The notes: generated from the sequence alone by a model not told the origin. A stretch of 64,000 nucleotides of DNA from Orrella sp037026685 (GCF_037026685.1 NZ_JBANET010000003.1:260320-324319), one strand, 5' to 3'; shown: positions 13,486 to 22,144, counted from the stretch's first letter. Numbers and translations are program-made.

Positions 13486-14427
13486 ATGCAAAGGGAAGTC
13501 ATACTCAGGGAAGTGGGCCTGCGCGACGGCCTGCAAAGCATTTCCTCGTTCATGCCGACCGCCGACAAGCTGGACTGGATCGGCCGCGAGGCGGCCGCCG
13601 GCGTGGCCGAGATCGAGGTCACTTCCTACGTGCCGCCCAAGCTGCTGCCGCAGTTCGCCGACGCCGAGGCGGTCACCGCCGGCGCGCTGGCCGTGCCGGG
13701 GTTGACCGCCGCGGCGCTGGTGCCCAACCTGCGCGGGGCCGAGCGCGGCATCGAGCTGGGCGTGCACAAGATCAACTTCGTGATGTCGGTCAGCGAGACC
13801 CACAACATGAAGAACGTGCGGCGCAGCCGCGAGCAGTCGCTGGCCGAGTTCCAGGCCATCGCCCAGCGGGTGCGCGCGCTGCCTCCAGGACAGCGACCGG
13901 TGCTGTGCGGCGGGCTGGCCACCGCGCTGGGCTGCACCTACGAAGGCAAGGTGCAGCTCTCGGAAGTGCTGCGCCTGGCCGCGGCGCTGGCGCAGGCCGG
14001 CGCGCAGGAAATCATCATCCCCGACACCGTGGGCTATGCCGACCCGCGCCTGGTGCGCCAGGTGTTGCGCGCCGTCATGCAGGAAGTCGGTCCGCTGCCG
14101 GTGGCCGCGCATTTCCACGATACCCGCGGCACCGGCCTGGCCAACCTGCTGGCGGCGCTGGACTGCGGCGTGACGCACTTCGACGCCTCGCTGGCCGGGC
14201 TGGGGGGCTGTCCTTTCGCACCGGGCGCCACCGGCAACATCGTCATGGAAGATGCCTGCTACATGCTCGAATCGATGGGCGTGGCCACCGGCATCGACCT
14301 GCCGGCGCTGCTGGCCGTGCGCCAGGTGCTCGAGCGCGCCTTGCCCGGCGTGGCGCTGCACGGCGCGCTGGCCCGCGCGGGCCTGCCGCTGGGCTATGCC
14401 GGCGCCAGCCAGGCGCTGGCCGCCTGA
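13486..14427 (+). CDS. Hydroxymethylglutaryl-CoA lyase family protein
   Basis: A 313-residue TIM-barrel HMGL-type lyase. It keeps the N-terminal metal/substrate motif REVGLRDGLQ, the metal-binding pair in AAHFHDTRG, and the active-site cysteine loop LAGLGGCPFAPGATGN. It should cleave a 3-hydroxy-3-methylacyl-CoA into acetyl-CoA (or pyruvate-like) and a ketone or acid product. HMG-CoA itself (leucine-type route) is the default guess. It lies third in the operon after a CoA-transferase and a crotonase, consistent with activation, hydration and cleavage in order. Confidence 0.9.
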   Translation: MQREVILREVGLRDGLQSISSFMPTADKLDWIGREAAAGVAEIEVTSYVPPKLLPQFADAEAVTAGALAVPGLTAAALVPNLRGAERGIELGVHKINFVMSVSETHNMKNVRRSREQSLAEFQAIAQRVRALPPGQRPVLCGGLATALGCTYEGKVQLSEVLRLAAALAQAGAQEIIIPDTVGYADPRLVRQVLRAVMQEVGPLPVAAHFHDTRGTGLANLLAALDCGVTHFDASLAGLGGCPFAPGATGNIVMEDACYMLESMGVATGIDLPALLAVRQVLERALPGVALHGALARAGLPLGYAGASQALAA

Positions 14428-14453
14428 TTTCCACCCTCTTGCAGGATACTTCG

Positions 14454-15647
14454 ATGCAGCAAGCAGACACCCTGGACGATACGCTCAGCATGAGCCTGGG
14501 CGAGGACTATCCCGACATCCGCGAAGGCGTGCGGCGCATCTGCGAACGCTTTCCCGGGGAATACTGGCGCCGCCTGGACGAGCAGCAGCGCTATCCCGAG
14601 GAATTCGTGGCGGCGTTGACCGAATCGGGCTTCCTGGCCGCCCTGATCCCCGAGGAATACGAAGGCAGCGGCATGCCGCTGCGCGCGGCAGCGGTCATCC
14701 TGGAAGAAATCCATGCGGCCGGCTGCAACGCCGGCGCCTGCCACGCGCAGATGTACACCATGGGCACGGTGCTGCGCCACGGCAGCGCCGAGCAGAAGCG
14801 CCGCTACCTGCCGGCCATCGCCCGCGGCGAGCTGCGCCTGCAGGCCTTCGGCGTCACCGAGCCGACCAGCGGCACGGACACCACGCGCCTGAAGACCCGC
14901 GCGGTGCGCGAGGGCGATCACTACGTGGTCGACGGCCAGAAGGTCTGGACCTCGCGCGCGCTGCATTCGGACCTGATGCTGCTGCTGGCGCGCACCACGC
15001 CCTACGAACAGGTGCAGAAGAAAAGCGACGGCCTGTCGGTCTTCCTGGTGGACCTGCGCGAGGCGCGCGGCAAGGGCCTGGAGATCCGCCCGCTCAAGGC
15101 CATGATCAACCACAACACCACCGAGGTGTTCTTCGACAAGCTGCGCATCCCGGCCGACAGCCTGATCGGCCAGGAGGGCAAGGGCTTTCGCTACATCCTG
15201 GACGGCATGAACGCCGAGCGCATCCTGGTGGCCTCCGAGGCCATCGGCGATGCGCGCTGGTTCATCCGCACCGCCGTCAACTACGCCAACGACAGGCAGG
15301 TGTTCCAGCGGCCCATCGGCCAGAACCAGGGCATCCAGTTCCCGATCGCGCGCGCCTACGCCGAGACCCAGGCCGCCGACCTGATGCTGCGCAAGGCGGC
15401 CGCGCTGTTCGACGCCGGACGGCCCTGCGGCGACGAGGCCAACATGGGCAAGATGCTGGCTTCCGAGGCATCCTGGCACGCCGCCGAGGCCTGCCTGCAG
15501 ACGCACGGCGGCTTCGGCTTTGCCAGCGAGTACGACGTCGAGCGCAAGTGGCGCGAAACGCGCCTGCTGCAGATCGCGCCGATCTCGACCAACCTGATCC
15601 TGTCCTACATCGGCCAGCACATCCTGGGCATGCCGCGCTCGTTCTGA
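14454..15647 (+). CDS. Acyl-CoA dehydrogenase, probable Glu255-type catalytic base
   Basis: A 397-residue flavin-dependent acyl-CoA dehydrogenase. FAD-binding segments are FGVTEPTSGTDT and VWTSRALHSD; the C-terminal domain has CLQTHGGFGFASEYDVER. The base found in many family members in the motif YEGT is absent: residues 374-380 read IAPISTN. A glutamate sits instead at residue 255 in GMNAERILVASEAIG, where isovaleryl- and long-chain acyl-CoA dehydrogenases carry theirs. It probably desaturates the CoA ester that the upstream crotonase hydrates. The start at 14454 follows AGGATA; an internal Met at residue 13 is possible. The substrate is unknown. Confidence 0.9.
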   Translation: MQQADTLDDTLSMSLGEDYPDIREGVRRICERFPGEYWRRLDEQQRYPEEFVAALTESGFLAALIPEEYEGSGMPLRAAAVILEEIHAAGCNAGACHAQMYTMGTVLRHGSAEQKRRYLPAIARGELRLQAFGVTEPTSGTDTTRLKTRAVREGDHYVVDGQKVWTSRALHSDLMLLLARTTPYEQVQKKSDGLSVFLVDLREARGKGLEIRPLKAMINHNTTEVFFDKLRIPADSLIGQEGKGFRYILDGMNAERILVASEAIGDARWFIRTAVNYANDRQVFQRPIGQNQGIQFPIARAYAETQAADLMLRKAAALFDAGRPCGDEANMGKMLASEASWHAAEACLQTHGGFGFASEYDVERKWRETRLLQIAPISTNLILSYIGQHILGMPRSF

Positions 15648-15680
15648 GCGGACGAGCCGCCCGCCCCACGGAGACTTTCC

Positions 15681-17093
15681 ATGACCGGATTGACGCAGGA
15701 ACTGGCCCGCTACGTCCAGGAGCCGGACTTCGGCCCGCAGGCGGAGCAGGCCTGCGACATTGCCCGCATGGGCATGATCGACACCATCGCCACCGCGCTG
15801 GCCGGCGCGCACGAGCCGGTGGCGCGCATCGCGCTGGACTACGCCGGCGAGCAGGGCGGCAACGCGGCCGCCGCCGCGCCGCTGTGGTTCGCGGCCCGGG
15901 ACCTGCCGGCCCGGCAAAGCGCCTTCGTCAACGGCACGGCCAGCCATGCGCTGGATTACGACGACGTGGCGCTCTCGGGCCATCCGAGCACGGCGCTCAC
16001 GCCGGCCATCCTGGCGCAGGGCCATGTGCTGGGCGCCTCGGGCGAGCGCTGCGTGCGCGCCTACGTGGTCGGCTACGAGACCTGGGCCGAGCTGGTCTCG
16101 CGCGAGACCGATCCGTACCACATCAAGGGCTGGCACCCGACGGCGGTGTTCGGCACGGTGGCCGCCACGGCGGCGCTGGCCTACCTGCGCGGCACGCAGG
16201 CCCCGGTGGCCGCCCACGCGCTGGGCATCGCCGCCAGCCTGGCCAGCGGCCTGGTGGCCAACTTCGGCACCATGACCAAGCCGCTGCACGCCGGACGCGC
16301 CGGCGCGCTGGCCTTCGAGGCGCTGGACCTGGCCGAACGGGGCCTGACCGCCGCGCCCGATGCGCTGGAGCACAAGGCGGGCTTTCTGAACGCCCTCTCG
16401 CCCCAGGGCCGCGTGGACCGCGAACGGCCCGCCGCGCTGCAAGGCCAGGCGCGCATCGCCACGCTGGGCCTGGCCATCAAGAAATACCCGGTGTGCTACT
16501 CGGGCCATCGCATCATCGACGGCCTGATCGCCCTGGCCGATACCCACGGCATCGATCCGCAACAGGTCGAGCGGGTCAGGGTGGCGATCGGCAGGCCGCA
16601 GGCTTCCATGCTGCGCAACCGCAGGCCCGCCACCGCGCTGCAAGCCAAGTTCAGCGCCGAATTCGCCGTGGCCTCGGCCCTGCTGCGCCGCAAGGTCGGC
16701 CTGGCCGAGCTGCAGGACGAGGTGGTCAACCAGCCGGCCATGCGCGCGCTGTACGACAAGGTCGAGGTCGCGCTAATCGAGCAGGCCGACCCGTCGGACA
16801 GCGCCTTCGCACTGTACGACGAGGTGCGCATCGAAATGCGGGACGGCACGGTGCTCGAATCGGGCCGCATCCCTTATGCGCGCGGCCACGCCCGGCAGCC
16901 CCTGACCGAGGACGAGCTGCGCGCCAAGTTCGACGAATGCCTGCGGTGCTGGCAGGCCGGCATGCGGCAGCAGGCCGCCGAAGGCGGGACGGATGCCTTG
17001 GCGGCCGGGCACGGCGTCGATGCCCAGGACCTGTACGGCCGGCTGCGCGCGCTGCGCCAGCTGCCCGACGTGCGCGCCTTGTTCCGCCCCTGA
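15681..17093 (+). CDS. MmgE/PrpD family protein
   Basis: A 470-residue member of the MmgE/PrpD fold, which includes 2-methylcitrate dehydratase, cis-aconitate decarboxylase and related epimerases. Recognisable segments are NGTASHALDYDDV, GWHPTAVFGT, FGTMTKPLHAGRA (active-site Lys and His region) and KKYPVCYSGHRIIDG. The family acts on tricarboxylic or branched dicarboxylic acids, so in this operon it may dehydrate or isomerise the imported acid before or after CoA activation. Which reaction it performs cannot be decided by eye. It is followed 16 bp later by the ligase gene. Confidence 0.9.
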   Translation: MTGLTQELARYVQEPDFGPQAEQACDIARMGMIDTIATALAGAHEPVARIALDYAGEQGGNAAAAAPLWFAARDLPARQSAFVNGTASHALDYDDVALSGHPSTALTPAILAQGHVLGASGERCVRAYVVGYETWAELVSRETDPYHIKGWHPTAVFGTVAATAALAYLRGTQAPVAAHALGIAASLASGLVANFGTMTKPLHAGRAGALAFEALDLAERGLTAAPDALEHKAGFLNALSPQGRVDRERPAALQGQARIATLGLAIKKYPVCYSGHRIIDGLIALADTHGIDPQQVERVRVAIGRPQASMLRNRRPATALQAKFSAEFAVASALLRRKVGLAELQDEVVNQPAMRALYDKVEVALIEQADPSDSAFALYDEVRIEMRDGTVLESGRIPYARGHARQPLTEDELRAKFDECLRCWQAGMRQQAAEGGTDALAAGHGVDAQDLYGRLRALRQLPDVRALFRP

Positions 17094-17109
17094 CCGCGTC
17101 CCGGCCGCG

Positions 17110-18633
17110 ATGAACCCGCCCACCCGGATCCCCTGGTCGCTGGAACTGCATACCCTGGCCCGGCGCCACGGCGAGCGCACCGCCGTCCAGGCCGAGGACG
17201 GCCGGCTCTGCTACGCCGGCCTGAACCGGCGCGCGCACGGCCTGGCCGCGCGGCTGCTGCGCGAAGGCGTGACACCCGGGGCGTGCGTGGGCATCTACCT
17301 GCCCAACGGCGTGGATGCGGTCTGGGCCGACTATGGCGTCACGCTCTCGGGCGCCTGCCTGGTGCATCTGAATGCCGCGTATACGCGCGAGGAAGTCGAA
17401 TGGGGGCTGCGCCTGGCCCCCATGCGCGTGATCCTCACCGACCGCGCCGGCATGGCGCTGCTGCAGGGATTGCCTGCGCGGCTGCTGTGCTGCGAGGACA
17501 TCGACCCGATCGACGATCCCCAGGTGCTGCCGGCCGTGCCGGCCGACGCCTGGGGCCGCATCATTTTCTCCTCCGGCACCACCGGCAAGCCCAAGGGGCT
17601 GGTCTACGACCACGGCCGCCGCTGGCTGGCCGCCGTGCTGCTGCGCGCGATGCTGCCCTGGGTGCCGCAGCCCGGCTCGCGCATCCTGCTCATGACGCCC
17701 TACGTGCATGGCGCCTCGATGCTGGCCCGCGCCTGGCTGGACAACGGCGGCTGCGTCGAACTGCGCCGGGGCGTGGACCCGGCCCAGGCCGGCGCACTGC
17801 TGCGGGCGGGCAGCCTGGAGGCGTTGTTCGCCCCACCCACCGTGCTGGCCAAGCTGGCCGCGGCCTTGGGCGAACAGTCCTTCCCGGGCCTGCGCTGCCT
17901 GTTCACCGGCACCCAGACGCTCACGCCCGGCCTGTACGCCCGCGCACGCGCGCTGTTCGGCCCCTGCGTGCGCGTGACCTACGGCAAGAGCGAGAACGTC
18001 AATCCCATTACCGTGCTGGACCCGGCCGATACCGACGCCGCCTATGCCGAGGCGCCAGGCGACACGGCGCCCGGCGCCTGCCTGGGCTGGCCCGCCCCGG
18101 GCGTGGAGCTGCGCATCGGCCAAGGCGACGAAATCCTGCTGCGCTCGCAGCACATGTACATCGGCTACGTGGATGCCGAGGGCTTTCATCCGCCCGAGGC
18201 GGACGGCTGGCACCGCACCGGCGACCTGGGCCGCATCGACGCGCGCGGCCGGCTGTGGCTGCTGGGCCGCATGGCCGACGTCATCAAGAGCGGCGGCTAC
18301 AAGATCTACCCCGACGAAATCGAGGCCGCCCTGGCCGGCACGCCCGGCTGCGGCCCGATCTGCGTGGCGGCCCTGCCCTCGGACTACTGGGGCGAGGTCA
18401 TCGTGGCCGTGGCCGAACAGGCCGACCCGGCCCAGGACTGGGCCGCGCAGGCGCGCGAGCGCGTGGCCGGCCTGGCGCGCTACAAGCATCCGCGCGCCTA
18501 CGTCACGCTGGACGAGCTGCCGCGCAACCCCCAAGGCAAGATCAGCCGCCGTGCCGTACGGGAGGCGGTGATGGCGCGGTGGGGGTTGGTGGATGGGGCG
18601 TATCCGGAGTTGGTGCGGCGGGGGGTGGAGTGA
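17110..18633 (+). CDS. AMP-dependent acyl-CoA synthetase/ligase
   Basis: A 507-residue ANL-superfamily adenylate-forming enzyme. The P-loop is IIFSSGTTGKPKG. The A5-type segment is VTYGKSEN, the A7 aspartate is in WHRTGDLG, the hinge segment is SGGYKIYPDEIE and the C-terminal catalytic lysine is in NPQGKISRRAV. It should adenylate a carboxylate and form its CoA thioester. It is the last gene of the operon, giving the cluster two independent ways to make CoA esters (this ligase and the transferase). The ATG at 17110 is 16 bp after the PrpD-family stop. The last codons are followed by repeat-rich DNA. Confidence 0.9.
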   Translation: MNPPTRIPWSLELHTLARRHGERTAVQAEDGRLCYAGLNRRAHGLAARLLREGVTPGACVGIYLPNGVDAVWADYGVTLSGACLVHLNAAYTREEVEWGLRLAPMRVILTDRAGMALLQGLPARLLCCEDIDPIDDPQVLPAVPADAWGRIIFSSGTTGKPKGLVYDHGRRWLAAVLLRAMLPWVPQPGSRILLMTPYVHGASMLARAWLDNGGCVELRRGVDPAQAGALLRAGSLEALFAPPTVLAKLAAALGEQSFPGLRCLFTGTQTLTPGLYARARALFGPCVRVTYGKSENVNPITVLDPADTDAAYAEAPGDTAPGACLGWPAPGVELRIGQGDEILLRSQHMYIGYVDAEGFHPPEADGWHRTGDLGRIDARGRLWLLGRMADVIKSGGYKIYPDEIEAALAGTPGCGPICVAALPSDYWGEVIVAVAEQADPAQDWAAQARERVAGLARYKHPRAYVTLDELPRNPQGKISRRAVREAVMARWGLVDGAYPELVRRGVE

Positions 18634-18698
18634 GGTTGCAGATGGGGATGGTGGTTGGGGTGTTGGCCGCTATCCGCTATCTTGACGGCCGGCGTGGC

Positions 18699-18978
18699 CG
18701 GTCGGGGCGTCGGGCTCATGCTGTCGCGTGCGGCGCGGCCGCGCCGCCCCCGCGCCAGAAATCGCCCGCCACCCCGCCCGGCCCCGCCGGCCTTCTGAGC
18801 CGTGTGATCGCAACACCGCCGGGCGGCTTGGTTCTTCTTGCCTGCTTGCCCCACGCCACTTGAAGAGAGAAAGATCTTGCGGGGCCGCTCAAGCGGGGCG
18901 CGCAGGCGCCCCTTCTTTCGCATTCGACCGCCGATTTTGAGGGGTAGGGGCAGCGGGGCAGGCCCGAAGATTTCAAGG
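18699..18978 (+). repeat. Left 280-bp arm of an imperfect inverted repeat
   Basis: It matches the reverse complement of 19181-19460 over its whole length. Long identical blocks include GCCAGAAATCGCCCGCCACC and AGAAAGATCTTGCGGGGCC. At 18895-18912 it forms GGGGCGC-GCAG-GCGCCCC, a hairpin with the same tetraloop as the counterpart in the right arm. The middle portion (about 18785-18835) is diverged between arms. There is no transposase or target duplication at the ends. Confidence 0.75.
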
Positions 18979-19180
18979 CTGTAACGGACACGTTGAGTGT
19001 GAAGCCGCTTGCAAGCCTCAGGGCGGACGGGACACTGGCAGCTTGGCCGCTACGCTGATGACGCCGACAACCCGCTTGCAAGCCTCGGGGCGGCAGCGGC
19101 GCTGGTGCGGCACGGATCAATGTAGCTGTTCCCACAATGCAGCGGTTCCCCCCCTGCTGCGCGCTGCACGGCCGCCACGC

Positions 19181-19460
19181 CCTTGATATCTTCGGGCCTG
19201 CCCCGATGCCCCTGCCTCTCAAAAGCGGCGGTCGAATGTTCAAGAGGGGTTGCCTGCGCAACCCCTCTTGAACGGCCCCGCAAGATCTTTCTCTTCTCAA
19301 GCGCCGTGGGGCAAGCAGGCAAGAACGACTCCGTCCCCAGCGCCGGAACACACCCAGACTACGCAGTCCGCCGAGACCGGGCGGGGTGGCGGGCGATTTC
19401 TGGCGCCGGGCGCGGCGCAACCGCGCCGCACGGCGACGGCATCGCCCGACGCCCCGACCG
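19181..19460 (-). repeat. Right 280-bp arm of the inverted repeat
   Basis: This is the inverted partner of 18699-18978. Its hairpin at 19239-19272 has a perfect 15-bp stem around a tetraloop that reads GCAG in the element's own orientation. The stem sequence differs from that of the left arm while pairing is kept. It resembles a mobile or dispersed non-autonomous element present as an inverted pair. Confidence 0.75.
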
Positions 19461-19475
19461 GACTCGGCGGACGTG

Positions 19476-19520
19476 TCCAAGCGGACCTGCTCCAAGCGGA
19501 CCTACTCCAAGCGGATCCAT
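19476..19520 (+). repeat. Three tandem 15-bp repeats
   Basis: TCCAAGCGGACCTGC, TCCAAGCGGACCTAC and TCCAAGCGGATCCAT follow one another exactly, with a degenerate TCCAAACG copy at 19532. The array adjoins the right inverted arm. Unit length divisible by three keeps any reading frame, but no credible gene covers it. Confidence 0.8.
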
Positions 19521-19555
19521 TCAACGGACTTGTCCAAACGAACGCGTCCACCCCC

Positions 19556-20527
19556 CTACCCCGGCTTCGCATTCGACAACCTCACCGCCCGCGTCCACAC
19601 CCCAATCTCCTCCCGTATGAACGCGCGCGTCTGCGCCGGCGTATAGCTCACCGTCTCGGCCCCCAGCGCCGACAGCTTGCGCTGCACCGCCGGCTGGGCC
19701 AGCACCTTGGCCAGCGTGGCGTTCAGGCGCTCGATCACCGGCGCCGGCGTGCGCGCCGGCGCCAGCATGACGATCCAGGCCTGCGCGGCGAAGCCCGGCA
19801 CGCCGGCCTGCCCGATCGGCGGGGCGTCGGGGAAAGCCCGCGAGGGCTCCTGCGTACTGACGCCCAGGATCTTGAGCGCGCCCGATTGCACATGCGGCAT
19901 GATGGCCGGGCCGGCCTCGAACATCACGGCCACGTCGCCGCCGATCAGGCCGGTCAGCGCCGCCGTCGCGCCCCGGTAGGGCACGTGCATCATGTTCAGG
20001 TCCGTGCGGCTCTTGAAGATCTCCATGGTCAGGTGGTTGGTCAGCCCCGAGCCGCCCGAACCGTAGTTCAGCTGGCCGGGGTGCCGCCGGACGTGCTCGA
20101 TCAGGCCCTGCACGTCGTCGGCCGGAAAATCGGAACGCACCACCAGGAACAGCGGCACCATGGCGATCAGCCCCACCGGCTCGTAGTCGCGCTCCACGTC
20201 GTAGGGCAGCGAGTCGTACAGGCCGGGATTGATCCCTACCGGGCCGCTGGCGGTCACCAGCAGGGTGTAGCCGTCGGCCTCGGCCCGCTTGCCCGCTTCC
20301 ATGCCGATGATGCCGCCCGCGCCGGCGCGGTTGTCCACATAGAAGGGTTGGCCCAGTTCCTGGGCCATCTGCTGCCCGATCTCGCGGCCGATCACGTCGG
20401 TGGTCTGGCCGGCCGGATAGGGCACGATCAGGCGCACGCCGCGTTCGGGATACTGGGCCGCGGCGCAAGGCAGGAGCCAGCCCAGGCACAACGCCGCCCC
20501 CAGGCAGGCCGTCAATAGTCTGCTCAT
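19556..20527 (-). CDS. Bug (TctC) family solute-binding protein, copy 2
   Basis: A 323-residue periplasmic receptor closely paralogous to the one at 9434-10396. It has the signal peptide MSRLLTACLGAALCLGWLL ending around CAAAQ, the variant motif IVPYPAGQTTDVIGR, then YVDNRAGAGGIIG, YGSGGSGLTNHL and HVPYRGATAAL. The start at 20527 is chosen because GGAGGAGA precedes it; an ATG at 20590 lacks this. The palindrome ATGTACGTACAT lies 87 bp upstream, the same as at the gntR operator, so the two Bug receptors are probably co-regulated and bind related ligands. No TctAB partner is adjacent; a GntP permease gene lies upstream. Confidence 0.92.
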   Translation of the reverse strand: MSRLLTACLGAALCLGWLLPCAAAQYPERGVRLIVPYPAGQTTDVIGREIGQQMAQELGQPFYVDNRAGAGGIIGMEAGKRAEADGYTLLVTASGPVGINPGLYDSLPYDVERDYEPVGLIAMVPLFLVVRSDFPADDVQGLIEHVRRHPGQLNYGSGGSGLTNHLTMEIFKSRTDLNMMHVPYRGATAALTGLIGGDVAVMFEAGPAIMPHVQSGALKILGVSTQEPSRAFPDAPPIGQAGVPGFAAQAWIVMLAPARTPAPVIERLNATLAKVLAQPAVQRKLSALGAETVSYTPAQTRAFIREEIGVWTRAVRLSNAKPG

Positions 20528-20613
20528 CTTTGTCTCCTCCGATCGCTTTGCGCGATTCTTGGGTTCATGGGCACCACTACATCCGGACATTAACTTATCA
20601 CAGCTGGGCCTTT

Positions 20614-20627
20614 ATGTACGTACATTG
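20614..20627. promoter_or_regulatory. Operator candidate O3, second ATGTACGTACATTG site
   Basis: It is identical over 14 bases to 11319-11332 at the gntR promoter, with a perfect 12-bp palindromic core. It lies 87 bp before the second Bug gene. The repeated occurrence of a rare non-GC palindrome at two promoters of one island is the main evidence for a local regulon. Confidence 0.65.
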
Positions 20628-20706
20628 CTGCGGGCAGGCGGCGGCCGCGCGCGCCCGCGGCCCGCACGCCCCTCCCCGGGCGGCGGCGCCCCGGCAAGGC
20701 GCCGGG

Positions 20707-22101
20707 CTAGACGATGCCGGTGAGGTAATGGACCGCGATCACGGCAAAGACGCTGGCGGTCGAGATGAGGGTGATGGCGAAGATGTCGCCGTAGGACTGG
20801 CGGTGGGTCAGGCCGGTGACGGCCAGCAGCGTGATCACCGCGCCATTGTGCGGCAGGGTGTCCATGCCGCCGCTGGCCATGGCCGCGACGCGGTGCAGCA
20901 CGTCCATGGGGATGCCGGCGGCCTGCGCGCCCTGGATGAAGGTATCGGACATGGCCGCCAGCGCGATGCTCATGCCGCCCGAGGCCGAGCCGGTGATGCC
21001 GGCCAGCGCGGTCACCGCGATGGCCTCGCCCACCAGCGGATCGGGGATGGCCTTGAGCGCCTCGGCCACCAGCAGGAAGCCGGGCAAGGCGGCGATCACC
21101 CCGCCGAAGCCGTATTCGGCCGCTGTGTTCATCGAGGCCAGCAGCGCCCCCGAGACCGCGTTGCGGCTGCCTTCGGCCAGCTGCGAGGCCACGGTGCGGA
21201 AACTGAAAAGCAGGATGGTCACGATGCCGGTCAGCAAGGCCGCCATCACCGCCCAGATGGCGACCCGGCCCTCGGCATCGATAGGCAGCGGTTCAGGCAG
21301 GCCGGCCAGTTCGACCGTGCCCCCGGGCGGATACCAGAGCGGTATCCACTGCGTGAAGAAATAGTTGGCCACGCCCACCACCACCAGCGGCAGCAGGGCG
21401 ACCAGCGGGTGGTAGCTGCGCACGTCCTCGGGCGTGTCCGGCTCGTTGCGCAGGTCGGTGCCATAGCCCTCGCCCGCCGCGGCGGCGCGGGCGCGCCGCC
21501 ACTCCAGGTAGGCGATGCCGCCGCAGAAGGTCAGCGCCGCGCCGACCAGGCCCAGCCAGGGCGCCGACCAGGCCGTGGTGCCGAAGAAGCTGGTGGGGAT
21601 GATGTTCTGGATCTGCGGCGTGCCGGGCAGCGCCGTCATGGTGAAGGTGAACGCCCCCAGGGCGATGGTGCCCGGGATCAGCCGCTTGGGGATGTGGCCC
21701 TGGCGGAACATCTCGGCGGCGAAGGGATACACCGCGAACACCACCACGAACAGCGACACCCCGCCGTAGGTCAGCAGCGCGCAGACCAGCACGATCGCCA
21801 TGATGGCGCGCCGCGCGCCGATCAGGCCGATGACGGCCTGCACGATGGAGCGCGAAAAGCCCGAGAGCTCGATCAGCTTGCCGAACACCGCGCCCAGCAG
21901 GAAAACAGGCAGGTAGAGCTTGGCGAACTCGACCATCCTGACCATGAACAGGTCGGAGAACACCGGCGCGACGGCCGAGGGCGCGGTCAGCAGCACCGCG
22001 CCCATGGCCGCCAGCGGGGCGCACAGGATCACGCTGTAGCCGCGGTAGGCGGCCAGCATCAGAAAGCCCAGCGCGGCCGCCACGATGAAAAAATCGATCA
22101 C
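20707..22101 (-). CDS. GntP-family permease (gluconate/organic acid:H+ symporter type)
   Basis: A 464-residue polytopic inner-membrane protein with about 12 hydrophobic segments and the family signatures SVILCAPLAAMGAV, GALLASMNTAAEYGFGG, ITGSASGGMSIAL and MASGGMDTLPHNGAVITLL. It is expected to import a hydroxy- or other organic acid with protons. The GTG at 22101 (VIDFFIVAAALG) is chosen because GGAGAGA precedes it and translation further upstream is not membrane-like. A 53-residue two-segment membrane protein is encoded 43 bp upstream in the same direction. It may supply the acid used by the catabolic operon, alongside or instead of the Bug receptors. Confidence 0.88.
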   Translation of the reverse strand: MIDFFIVAAALGFLMLAAYRGYSVILCAPLAAMGAVLLTAPSAVAPVFSDLFMVRMVEFAKLYLPVFLLGAVFGKLIELSGFSRSIVQAVIGLIGARRAIMAIVLVCALLTYGGVSLFVVVFAVYPFAAEMFRQGHIPKRLIPGTIALGAFTFTMTALPGTPQIQNIIPTSFFGTTAWSAPWLGLVGAALTFCGGIAYLEWRRARAAAAGEGYGTDLRNEPDTPEDVRSYHPLVALLPLVVVGVANYFFTQWIPLWYPPGGTVELAGLPEPLPIDAEGRVAIWAVMAALLTGIVTILLFSFRTVASQLAEGSRNAVSGALLASMNTAAEYGFGGVIAALPGFLLVAEALKAIPDPLVGEAIAVTALAGITGSASGGMSIALAAMSDTFIQGAQAAGIPMDVLHRVAAMASGGMDTLPHNGAVITLLAVTGLTHRQSYGDIFAITLISTASVFAVIAVHYLTGIV

Positions 22102-22144
22102 GTTCTCTCCTGCCTGAACGGATTGTGCCGCGCCCGCAAGACAA

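Larger units (their letters stand above)
18634..19555. other. Repeat-rich 0.9-kb intergenic stretch without a credible gene
   Basis: Several frames are open here, but all run through inverted and tandem repeats, have arginine/proline-rich translations and carry no recognisable domain. The stretch consists of two inverted 280-bp arms, a 202-bp centre with a direct repeat CCGCTTGCAAGCCTC (19005 and 19072), and a 15-bp tandem array. It separates the convergent ligase and second Bug gene. Confidence 0.7.

Noticed and set aside
18716..19495. A 259-codon frame across the inverted arms
   Set aside because: It reads through both arms and their hairpins. The resulting internal similarity is due to the DNA repeats, not to a protein domain.
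19476..19520. A CRISPR array
   Set aside because: The units are 15 bp, contiguous and without spacers; no cas genes occur in the window.
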